Origin: Chondrinema litorale
GTDB taxonomy: Bacteria; Bacteroidota; Bacteroidia; Cytophagales; Flammeovirgaceae
Assembly: GCF_026250525.1 (NCBI RefSeq)
Contig: NZ_CP111052.1
Span: 62,001-126,000, forward strand
Direction of reading: 5' to 3'
DNA: 64,000 nt
Positions 50,867 to 59,209 of this stretch are shown one piece after another. Under the pieces are notes generated by a model that was not told where the DNA came from, searched no databases, and saw only the letters and a program-made list of their open reading frames with translations. Position numbers and translations under genes: made by a program. Numbering within the stretch: position 1 is the first letter of the stretch; each line of letters begins with the position of its first letter.

Positions 50867-52609
50867 TTAATATCCTTCATTTTGGATTAAATAACTTTCC
50901 ACGTTAGATGCTCCATCAATGGCATTTTGCGGAATTGGGAATAATCTATGAAGCGGATTACTGTCTGTTTTTTCTGTCCAAGAATCTTCGTAGTGTCCAA
51001 AACGAATTTGATCGCCACGTCTGAAACCTTCCCAGTAAAGTTCGAAACCACGCTCTCTGTAAAGTATTTCTAAATCAATAGCAGTAAGTGCTGCTGGAAT
51101 TGGCTCACGAGCAGTTCTAGATGTTCTCACTGTGTTTACATCGCTCAATGCACCGGTGTTATCACCTGTTCTCAATTTAGCTTCAGCACGCATTAAGAAT
51201 ATTTCAGCATAACGCATCATTACTAAATCTACACTACTGTAATTATTTCCATTTGGCGAAGTATGGCTAAACTGGTATTTCGAAACACGATATCCTTTTG
51301 AGTGTAATCTGCCTTCGTTGGTAAAATCGACCTGTAGCTCATGGTTTACATATCCCACATCTTTATCAGGACCATTACCTTTGGTTTGTTTTACAGGATA
51401 AATTCTGTATCCTTCATCACATGTATAAAAAGAACCATTATCATCTTTTCTAGGTCCCCAAATTACACCACGAATAATACCTCTATTAATTTCGTAATCT
51501 TCGGCAGCCATGCAATAGTAATGGTCTTCATCATTTAATGGTGAAAAACCAATAAGATCTTGTAAAGCTTCAGGTATAATCTGGTTTTCTTGGTAGAATC
51601 TAGCATCTGCTTCTGCCGGATCAACATCTCCGTAAGCATCTACCCATGTTTGATAAAAATCTGGTGTAATTGCAGGACCATCTGTTCCATCTGCACTTGG
51701 GAATTCTGGTCTTGGAAACCATGAACCAGCCAAAGACCAATATGCCCAACGGCTGTGTTCTCTGTTTAAAACACCACGTTGGTCTAAAGCAAATATTAGT
51801 TCAGGGTTATCGTGGTTTTCATCATTGAAAAGATCAAAGTATTCTGGTGAAAATGAGTAAGCACCTGAATTGATAATGTTATCTGTATAAGTGATTACAT
51901 TGGCCATATCTTGCGCAGTGAAATCAGGTGTACCATAAGGATCACGATAAACAGCCGCATTCAAATTCAACCTTGCTAAAAATCCCCAAACGGTTGCTTG
52001 GTTTATTCTTCCTGGGCCTTTAGTCGTATTGATCAAATCAACCACAGATAAAAGTTCGCTTTCAATGTAATCTATTGCTTCTTGGGCTCTAAGAATTTCA
52101 GAAAGTTCGTCTGATGATTCTTTTTTAAATGCTATGCCCCAGCTATCTAACATCAACATATTTAGATAAGCTCTCAAAGCTTTCATTTCGTAGAGTGCTC
52201 CTTCTGCTTCGGTGTTGCCCTCTTCTGCAAGCGGAGTTAATACCTCAATGGCAGAAAGTGCTCTAGAAATATTTACAGTTACTTCGTTCCAAGAACTACT
52301 TACTAAGTCGTTTGCTGCTGAAATTTCGTGAGAATGAGCCTCTAAGAATTTACCACCATCGTACCAGTCTGTTCCGCCTCTGTATGGTAATATAGCTTCA
52401 TCAGCAGGAATTAGTTGTAAACCATAGTAGTTGGTATGTCTCCAAGTCCACGAAATTTGTCCATAAGCAGGAGCAATAGCACCGCTAATCACCTCTGCCT
52501 GTCCGCTTCCTTCAAGAGATTCATCTAAAATTTCTTCTTCTAAATCGGTACAACCTACAAAAGACAATAAACTGATACCGAATAATGCTATTATAAATTT
52601 ATTCTTCAT
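50867..52609 (-). CDS. SusD/RagB-family surface glycan-binding lipoprotein
   Basis: 580 residues. The lipobox at Cys20 (LLSFVGCTDLEEE) marks a surface lipoprotein. The SusD N-domain (about 25-210) and the RagB/SusD C-domain follow, with the typical end RERGFELYWEGFRRGDQIRF and HRLFPIPQNAIDGASNVESY. TPR-like helices such as EMKALRAYLNMLMLDSWGIA are present. It sits as a lid over the SusC barrel and captures oligosaccharides. It starts 18 bases after susC, so both form one operon. Substrate is not shown by sequence, but the GH89 gene nearby points to alpha-linked N-acetylglucosamine. Confidence 0.95.
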   Translation of the reverse strand: MKNKFIIALFGISLLSFVGCTDLEEEILDESLEGSGQAEVISGAIAPAYGQISWTWRHTNYYGLQLIPADEAILPYRGGTDWYDGGKFLEAHSHEISAANDLVSSSWNEVTVNISRALSAIEVLTPLAEEGNTEAEGALYEMKALRAYLNMLMLDSWGIAFKKESSDELSEILRAQEAIDYIESELLSVVDLINTTKGPGRINQATVWGFLARLNLNAAVYRDPYGTPDFTAQDMANVITYTDNIINSGAYSFSPEYFDLFNDENHDNPELIFALDQRGVLNREHSRWAYWSLAGSWFPRPEFPSADGTDGPAITPDFYQTWVDAYGDVDPAEADARFYQENQIIPEALQDLIGFSPLNDEDHYYCMAAEDYEINRGIIRGVIWGPRKDDNGSFYTCDEGYRIYPVKQTKGNGPDKDVGYVNHELQVDFTNEGRLHSKGYRVSKYQFSHTSPNGNNYSSVDLVMMRYAEIFLMRAEAKLRTGDNTGALSDVNTVRTSRTAREPIPAALTAIDLEILYRERGFELYWEGFRRGDQIRFGHYEDSWTEKTDSNPLHRLFPIPQNAIDGASNVESYLIQNEGY

Positions 52610-52627
52610 GTTGAAGTTTATTTTCGA

Positions 52628-55600
52628 TTAGAATGATACGTTTAAGCTTATTAGAATTGTTCTGGCTTTTGGATAATTGAAATAGTCAATACCAAAAGTT
52701 TGTATGCCATCTAGTGAAAGATTGGAGTTAATTTCAGGATCATATCCACTGTAGTCTGAAATCACAAATAGGTTTTGTCCGGTTAGTGATAAACGAATAG
52801 TATTAATCACTCCATCAAGACCTATAAGAGAAGGTTTTAAGTTATACCCCAAAGTGGCATTGTTCAAACGTAAAAAACTACCATTTTCTAAATATCTTGT
52901 AGATACAGAATTTGAATTGGTAAAGTCTTCATTAGGATATTGAGTAGGTAAATCTGTGGTATTGAAATTAGAAACTAACAAGCCTTTAGTGAATAAAGAC
53001 ATAGCAGTATGGTTATACACTTTATTACCAGAAACTCCATTAAAGTTGAATCCTAAATCAAAGTTTTTGTATTGTAAGTTGATGTAAAATGCATAGATCA
53101 TATCTGGTAATGCACTTCCTACAACTCTACGATCGTCAGATAAAATACTTAAACCATCCTCTCCTATTCCTGTAAACTCTTGCATATAGAATGATCCGAT
53201 TCGCTCTCCGTTTATGTTACCATTAATAGTAGCATCTGTTTGTCCAGCTCCTTGTGCTGCACCAGTGGTTAATACTTTATATGGAGAATTTACAACTTCA
53301 TTATTAGTATAAGCTAAGTTACCTCCAATGTTGAATAGGAAATCTTTGTTTAAATCGCTTTGGTAATCTAAAGAAAGTTCGATACCGTTATTTTTGATCT
53401 CCATATCTGGAATATTTGTCCAGTATTTATTCGTAGGCTGAATTGGATCTGCCGGAGTCACTTCTAACAAGATGTTTTCAGATACTTTATTGAAGTAATC
53501 AAGTGAACCAGATAATTTGTTATTGAAAAACCCAAAATCTACACCCACGTTTGTCTGCGAAGAAACTTCCCATTGGATATCTGGATTTGCTAAACGAGTA
53601 AAAATAGTTCCGTAAGGATAGTCTTCAATAGAGCTTTCTGTTCCATCAATTGGATAAGTATCATTATCTGCCTTGCTATCTGTATAGCTCAACTTCGTGA
53701 TCTTAGCAGGAATTTCTTGGTTACCTGTTTTTCCCCAGCTAGCTCTCAATTTAAGGTTACTTATTTTTTGAGAACCACTTAAGAAATCCTCATTCATAAT
53801 GTTCCAACCTAGTGCTACTGAAGGGAAATAACCATATCTGTTATTACCACCAAATTTTGAAGAACCATCAGCACGCATAGTAGCTGTAATCAAATACTTA
53901 TCATCAAAACCATAATTTACCCTTCCGAAGAAAGATTGCAATTCGTTTTGTACTGCATATGTATTTAAATAAGTTGGCGTACTCTCTCCACTAATCTGAT
54001 CTTGATATTCTGGATCAATACCGTTGTCTGAGAAGCCTTCTAAGTTAAAACTCTTTTGGTGCTCAAAAGTCTTTTGATAAGTATGCCCAACCAAAAATGT
54101 AAAACTATGGCTGTTTTGGAGTAAACTATAAGTTAATGTATTCTCTACCAATGAATTTTTGTTGGTAGTATTAACCGTATTCAACGAACCGTTTATGTAA
54201 TCTTCTAATAAAGAATAAGGCTTGTATTGTACGTCTCTGTTGGTAGTAGAATAATCTACACCTAAGTTTAATTTATACGTTAATCCGTTTATGATTTCGA
54301 TAGAAGGTGCAATATTCGCTAAAATACGGTGATTAACTGCTTGATCACTGTAAATCTCCTCGCGAGTAAAAGGATTAAGCATATTTTCCAACAAAGTAGG
54401 TTCTCCGTCAGTATAAGGTGCAGTTGTTGGATTCAATTGCAACATGTTTGATACAATAGACCTAGAGTCTGCTCTTAAATTCTCAGTTCTGTTAGCTGTT
54501 AAATTAAATGCTATTTGTAAACGATCATTTAAAGTAGTTTGATTAAGATTTAATCGACCAGAATATCTTTTCAAATTACTTCCTCTCAAAATACCTTCTT
54601 GATCATCTACTCCTAATGCAGAATAATAAGAAAACTTGTTAGCACCACCACTTAGCGCAAGGTTTACATTTTTAGAATATGCTGTTCTGGTTAATTCGTC
54701 TTGCCAGTCTGTATCAGCACCATTATCATCTAATGTACCTCCAGCAGCCACTACCTGAGTACGAAATTCATCTGCACTAAATACACCTACTTTGTTAGCC
54801 AAGTTAGAAAATGCTGTAGACACATTTACGTCTACTTGTGTTCTACCAGATTTTCCCTTTTTGGTTGTAATTACTATTACACCATTTGCTGCTCTTGCTC
54901 CATAAATTGCTGCTGCAGAAGCATCTTTTAACACATCGATACTCTCTATATCTTGTGGATTTATAAAGTTTAAAGGGTTAGATGCTAAACCTGTTTCAGA
55001 ATTATCTAAAGCAAAACCATCAATTACATAAAGTGGAGTTGTACCTGAACGCAAACTACCTACACCACGAATAATTACATCTTGTGCAGCACCCGGCTCA
55101 CCACTCACATTCGAAACATTTACACCAGCAACTTTACCTTGTAAAAGCTGTCCCGGATTAGCTACAACACCTTTGTTAAAATCTTTACTCTCTACAGAGC
55201 CAATCGAACCAGTAACATCAGCCTTTTTCTGAATACCATATCCAACTACAACAATTTCGTTAAGTGCAGAAAGATCAGCAGAAAGAGCTATGTCAAATGT
55301 TGTTTGGTTTCCTATAGCCACTTCAAGCTTTTCGTATCCTACATAAGAGAATACTAGAGTCTCGGCATCATCTGGAATAGACAATCTAAAGTTTCCATTA
55401 AAATCGGTGATTGTACCTAAGTTAGTACCTTTTACAATAACTGAAGCACCTATTAGAGCTTCGTTAGTTTCTGCATCTAGTATTTTTCCAGTAATTACTT
55501 TATCGCTAAATTCCTCAATTATTGGCTTTACATCAGCTCTGTTTTTTCTAGGAATTGCATAAATGGTTTTATTAACTCTACGAAAGTTGAATTTGCTTTT

Positions 55601-55900
55601 TGAAGCGATTAATTCTAGTACTTCGTGTAAGTTGCCATTTTTAATATCTAAATCAATAAATACTTTCTCTGTTTTTACTCGGTTCCCATAAGTAAAATTA
55701 AATTCAGTGTGTTTTTCTATTTCGCTAAATACATTCTCAATGGAAGTATTTTTTAAATTTAATGTAATGTCTACCTCCATTAAGCTTTGGCTATTGGATG
55801 GCTCAGCGATCAGGAATTGCATGGCAACTACCTGTACTAAAAAGACATAAATTGCTTGTTTTGATGCAAACATCAATAGTTTTAGTAAATCTAATTTCAT
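52628..55900 (-). CDS. SusC/RagA-family TonB-dependent glycan transporter with STN domain
   Basis: About 1090 residues from ATG 55900; an open extension to 56005 lacks protein character. After the signal segment (MKLDLLKLLMFASKQAIYVF) comes a secretin/TonB STN domain (ITLNLKNTSIENVFSEIEKH), the part that contacts FecR. A CarboxypepD_reg domain (VITGKILDAETNEALIGASV), a plug with VVGYGIQKKADVTGS and YVIDGF, and a long barrel follow. The presence of STN means this importer also signals through the FecR/sigma pair encoded just upstream. It passes oligosaccharides to the periplasm using TonB energy. Confidence 0.96.
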   Translation of the reverse strand: MKLDLLKLLMFASKQAIYVFLVQVVAMQFLIAEPSNSQSLMEVDITLNLKNTSIENVFSEIEKHTEFNFTYGNRVKTEKVFIDLDIKNGNLHEVLELIASKSKFNFRRVNKTIYAIPRKNRADVKPIIEEFSDKVITGKILDAETNEALIGASVIVKGTNLGTITDFNGNFRLSIPDDAETLVFSYVGYEKLEVAIGNQTTFDIALSADLSALNEIVVVGYGIQKKADVTGSIGSVESKDFNKGVVANPGQLLQGKVAGVNVSNVSGEPGAAQDVIIRGVGSLRSGTTPLYVIDGFALDNSETGLASNPLNFINPQDIESIDVLKDASAAAIYGARAANGVIVITTKKGKSGRTQVDVNVSTAFSNLANKVGVFSADEFRTQVVAAGGTLDDNGADTDWQDELTRTAYSKNVNLALSGGANKFSYYSALGVDDQEGILRGSNLKRYSGRLNLNQTTLNDRLQIAFNLTANRTENLRADSRSIVSNMLQLNPTTAPYTDGEPTLLENMLNPFTREEIYSDQAVNHRILANIAPSIEIINGLTYKLNLGVDYSTTNRDVQYKPYSLLEDYINGSLNTVNTTNKNSLVENTLTYSLLQNSHSFTFLVGHTYQKTFEHQKSFNLEGFSDNGIDPEYQDQISGESTPTYLNTYAVQNELQSFFGRVNYGFDDKYLITATMRADGSSKFGGNNRYGYFPSVALGWNIMNEDFLSGSQKISNLKLRASWGKTGNQEIPAKITKLSYTDSKADNDTYPIDGTESSIEDYPYGTIFTRLANPDIQWEVSSQTNVGVDFGFFNNKLSGSLDYFNKVSENILLEVTPADPIQPTNKYWTNIPDMEIKNNGIELSLDYQSDLNKDFLFNIGGNLAYTNNEVVNSPYKVLTTGAAQGAGQTDATINGNINGERIGSFYMQEFTGIGEDGLSILSDDRRVVGSALPDMIYAFYINLQYKNFDLGFNFNGVSGNKVYNHTAMSLFTKGLLVSNFNTTDLPTQYPNEDFTNSNSVSTRYLENGSFLRLNNATLGYNLKPSLIGLDGVINTIRLSLTGQNLFVISDYSGYDPEINSNLSLDGIQTFGIDYFNYPKARTILISLNVSF

Positions 55901-56068
55901 AATTTTGTTATAAGTTGAAACAATAAATATGTTCCCGAATCCATTTCTCGGGAATAAGAAACAAGTCCGAATACTGCGCCAACAGGTTCGGGCTTTTTTT
56001 ATCACTTACCCAGTAAGTAATAATTTGTATCAGATTTAAATTGAGGTCTTTCTATAAGCTTTTTGTTT

Positions 56069-57037
56069 TTAGTTAATACATCCATTTCCATCTATTATAA
56101 TTACACCACTTTCATCGAAGTGATAATCAAACTTTACTACATATTGGAGGCCGTCTAGTACATTGGTTAATTTTTCATCTTCGTACTTTCCTCTTATTAA
56201 GCATTCATTAGAAGCAGAATTTCGTATCTGAACTTTCGCAGTATAAGTGTGCTCCAGAATTTTAACTACTTCTTTAAAAGGCATCAAATCAAATTCTAAT
56301 GACTTGCTTATCCATGAGTTATACCACTCAGGATTCACCTCATTAGTAGTTATATCACCTAAATGTTTCGAATAATTCGCTTGTTGACCTTTAGAAAGCA
56401 CAACCTCCTTTCCTATGGCATTGGCTGCCACCTTTACTTTTCCTGAGTTAACTGTAACTTCTATATTTTCAATGTCAAAAGCTCGTATGTTAAAAGATGT
56501 GCCTAAAACAGTTGTTACCACATCTCCCGAACTTACTGAAAAAGGTTTTGCAGAATTTCGCATCACCTCAAAATAAGCTTCTCCCTGTAAAGTAATTTCT
56601 CTTGAAGTTGCTGAAAACTTCTCTGGGTAGGTTAATTTACTATTAGAATTTAATACTATAACAGAACCATCGCTTAGTGTAAGATTTAACCTCTGGCCTT
56701 CCGTAGTGGATTTTGTTATATAATTAATTTTTGGCTCTTGCGGTTTGTAAAGATAAGCTGAAATGCCAATGCCTATTAATAAGATTACTGAAGCCGCAAT
56801 TTGCCAAACTCTATTTCTATTTCTTATTTTTTCTTGATGCTGCTCTAATCTTTTAATTTCTATTCTAGAAAGAATTGTTTTCCTTTTCTGCTCTCTTTGT
56901 GCTTCATCCCAATTAGGTGCTAATGATCCCTCTTGAACAAGTTCTTTGTAGATTTTTTCATATAGAACTTGTTCTTCAGGCGAACATAGACCTTCATTGT
57001 ATTTTTTAGCGAGCGGTATGAATTCTTCCTTTTTCAT
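56069..57037 (-). CDS. FecR-family anti-sigma factor
   Basis: 322 residues: a cytoplasmic N-terminal helical region (1-85), one membrane helix (about 88-106, VWQIAASVILLIGIGISAYL) and the periplasmic FecR domain. The latter shows TTEGQRLNLTLSDGSVIVLN, EAYFEVMRNSAKPFSV and TVLGTSFNIRAF. A DUF4974/STN-like C-terminal domain (LEFDLMPFKEVVKILEHTY) follows. It transmits the signal from the SusC STN domain to the ECF sigma factor encoded 118 bases upstream on the same strand. Confidence 0.95.
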   Translation of the reverse strand: MKKEEFIPLAKKYNEGLCSPEEQVLYEKIYKELVQEGSLAPNWDEAQREQKRKTILSRIEIKRLEQHQEKIRNRNRVWQIAASVILLIGIGISAYLYKPQEPKINYITKSTTEGQRLNLTLSDGSVIVLNSNSKLTYPEKFSATSREITLQGEAYFEVMRNSAKPFSVSSGDVVTTVLGTSFNIRAFDIENIEVTVNSGKVKVAANAIGKEVVLSKGQQANYSKHLGDITTNEVNPEWYNSWISKSLEFDLMPFKEVVKILEHTYTAKVQIRNSASNECLIRGKYEDEKLTNVLDGLQYVVKFDYHFDESGVIIIDGNGCIN

Positions 57038-57155
57038 TTAGTTGTTTATTAGGAAGTATATCAAACAAGTATGATTGGGTACTCTGTTTTAAATATTTTT
57101 TCTTATTTAATATTGGGGCAACAATGAGATAAAAATAGGTTCATAAAAAAAAATT

Positions 57156-57737
57156 TTAATTGAGAAATTGCTCCATTATTATAATTACAATCGCAATGTC
57201 TAGCGATTTTCGTAGGTATTTTAAAGACTTTTTCATGTGAGTCTCTACAGTAAAAACAGATATTCCCAGCTTAGTTGCTATTTCTTTATTAGATAGATTT
57301 TCATACCTGCTTAAGTAAAAAACTTCCCTACTTCTATTAGGCATTGAAGAGATTGACTCCTTAATTAAGCTTTGAGTTTCAACAGTAGATATATAGTCTT
57401 CAACATTATTTCCGATAAAATGGCTCTCGATTATTTCGGCTCTTCTATCTATAAACTTAATCTTTTTAATGTGGTTTGTAATTTGAAATCTTACTGCCTG
57501 ATAGAGATATGCGCGAATATTTTTAATTTCAATGCTAGAAGATCGAACTAAAAGATCGAGAAATATTTCTTGAACAATGTCTTCACAAATTACCTCATCA
57601 CCAAGTACTTTGTAAGCAGCAATATACAATTTTTCCCAATATCTATTGAATAACTCCTGAAAGGCAAAGTTGTTTCCCTTACTTAATAAGCTATTTAATT
57701 CCTCATCAGGTAGACTCTTAAATTCTGACACTTTCAC
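57156..57737 (-). CDS. ECF RNA polymerase sigma-70 factor
   Basis: 193 residues. Region 2 (about 26-95) shows FAFQELFNRYWEKLYIAAYK then VICEDIVQEIFLDLL, and region 4 (about 130-180) shows ISSMPNRSREVFYLSRYENL then SNKEIATKLGISVFTVETHM. It is the Bacteroidota PUL type, paired with FecR and an STN-bearing SusC downstream. It should direct transcription of the glycan locus once the anti-sigma factor is released. A C-terminal hydrophobic tail (IAIVIIIMEQFLN) is common in this group. Confidence 0.95.
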   Translation of the reverse strand: MKVSEFKSLPDEELNSLLSKGNNFAFQELFNRYWEKLYIAAYKVLGDEVICEDIVQEIFLDLLVRSSSIEIKNIRAYLYQAVRFQITNHIKKIKFIDRRAEIIESHFIGNNVEDYISTVETQSLIKESISSMPNRSREVFYLSRYENLSNKEIATKLGISVFTVETHMKKSLKYLRKSLDIAIVIIIMEQFLN

Positions 57738-57998
57738 GCTTTTTTTTTAATAACCATAATAAAAATTATTTGAAGTTAAGTGAATCAGAAATGAAGAGCT
57801 ACAAATTTGAGTTACCAAATTTTTAATTTTTTATATACATCCTTTTTAAATCTATAAAATATTTCTTTTGTAAAGAATTATCCGCTTAACTACTTTGGCG
57901 CAAAGTAAATTTATTGTTTTATTTCTAATCGTTTATTATAAAATAAGAAGAAAGATTTGTGCTTTCTTTGACTTTTTTATGGGATTAACCTTTTAATA

Positions 57999-58991
57999 AT
58001 GTATAAAAACAGCAAAATTAACTTCTCATTTGCTATTCTATTTTTTACAGTTATTCCATTTACTGCTTGTTATGGGCAGCAAACAACTAATAATGTAAAG
58101 CAAACAAAAACGCTTCGTAAACTCGAAAATGCTGTAAATTTTATAGTAATGGGAGATTGGGGTAGAAATGGTGAAGACCACCAGCAGTTAGTGGCAGATC
58201 AGATGGGAATTACAGCAGCAGAAATTGGTGCCGATTTTATTATTTCTACAGGCGATAACTTTTATCCAAGTGGTGTTATTAGTGAGTTTGATCCTTTGTG
58301 GCGCACATCTTTTGAAGATATTTATACAGCATTTGCGCTTCAATGGGATTGGTACCCTGTGTTAGGCAACCACGATTATAAGTCTAATCCTGATGCACAA
58401 GTTGCTTATTCTAAGATTAGTAGACGATGGAAAATGCCTGCTAGGTATTATTCTAAAAAAATTAAAATTCCGGGTACGAACGAAGAAATGTTAATCGCAT
58501 TTATCGATACCAATCCACTAATACCTGAATTTTACAAAAACTTAGAGTATGGCCCTAATGTTCAAACTCAAGATAGTACCACACAAAAGCAATGGTTAAG
58601 AAAAGAGCTTAACAATAAATCTTCAAATATTACTTGGAAATTTGTGGTGGGACACCATCCAATATTTACTGGTAGCGATGCTAGAAAAGAGGGGTACGAT
58701 ACAAAAGCAGTAAGAAATTCGATCAAGAAATTGATTGATGAAGAGGAAGTTGATGTATACCTTGCCGGACACGATCATAGTTTACAACACATAGCTCCTA
58801 AAGGTAAAACACATTATTTTGTTTCTGGTGCTGCTTCTGAAGCAACACAAGTAGGCATGTTGCCAGATAGCAAATTTGCGCAATCTGAATACGGGTTTAT
58901 GCTATTTTCTGTAAATGCTGAAATTACTTTAGTACAAGTGATTGACTACAAAGGTAATCTATTGTACGCATCAGAAATCAATAAGAATTAA
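57999..58991 (+). CDS. Purple-acid-phosphatase-type metallophosphoesterase, exported
   Basis: 330 residues. The N-terminus (FAILFFTVIPFTAC, Cys24) looks like a lipobox, so it is a periplasmic or surface lipoprotein. Calcineurin-like motifs are complete: GDWG (Asp53), GDNFYPSG (Asp86, Tyr89), GNHDY (Asn124-His125), VGHHPIF and AGHDHSLQH. The Tyr in the second motif and GDWG are features of ACP5/TRAP-like purple acid phosphatases with an Fe-M centre. It would release phosphate from organic esters outside the cytoplasm. It is divergent from the sigma factor and upstream of GH89 on the same strand, but has its own terminator. Its link with the glycan locus is plausible but unproven. Confidence 0.9.
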   Translation: MYKNSKINFSFAILFFTVIPFTACYGQQTTNNVKQTKTLRKLENAVNFIVMGDWGRNGEDHQQLVADQMGITAAEIGADFIISTGDNFYPSGVISEFDPLWRTSFEDIYTAFALQWDWYPVLGNHDYKSNPDAQVAYSKISRRWKMPARYYSKKIKIPGTNEEMLIAFIDTNPLIPEFYKNLEYGPNVQTQDSTTQKQWLRKELNNKSSNITWKFVVGHHPIFTGSDARKEGYDTKAVRNSIKKLIDEEEVDVYLAGHDHSLQHIAPKGKTHYFVSGAASEATQVGMLPDSKFAQSEYGFMLFSVNAEITLVQVIDYKGNLLYASEINKN

Positions 58992-59120
58992 ATTGGGTTT
59001 GTAACCTTATCAGAAAGGTGTATTAATGAAATTATATTTGTAATATTTATTTATTAAAGAAATAATATTTCAAATATTTGATAAATACTCGTTTGTATAC
59101 GAAGTAATAGTAAAGTTTTC

Positions 59121-59150
59121 ACCACTTTCAAATTGGAAGTGGTTTTTTTT
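59121..59150 (+). terminator. Rho-independent terminator of the phosphatase gene
   Basis: ACCACTT / AAGTGGT with a 9-base loop, followed by a run of eight T residues. It lies 130 bases after the phosphatase stop. Confidence 0.8.
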
Positions 59151-59161
59151 CAATATAAGAT

Positions 59162-59169
59162 TAAATTTG
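59162..59169 (+). promoter_or_regulatory. -7 box of the GH89 gene
   Basis: TAAATTTG is a perfect TAnnTTTG element directly behind the terminator at 59121-59150. It gives a predicted transcription start about 35 bases before the GTG at 59210. Confidence 0.5.
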
Positions 59170-59209
59170 TAGTACATATATACTTATTCAGCTTAAATAA
59201 GAAACAAGT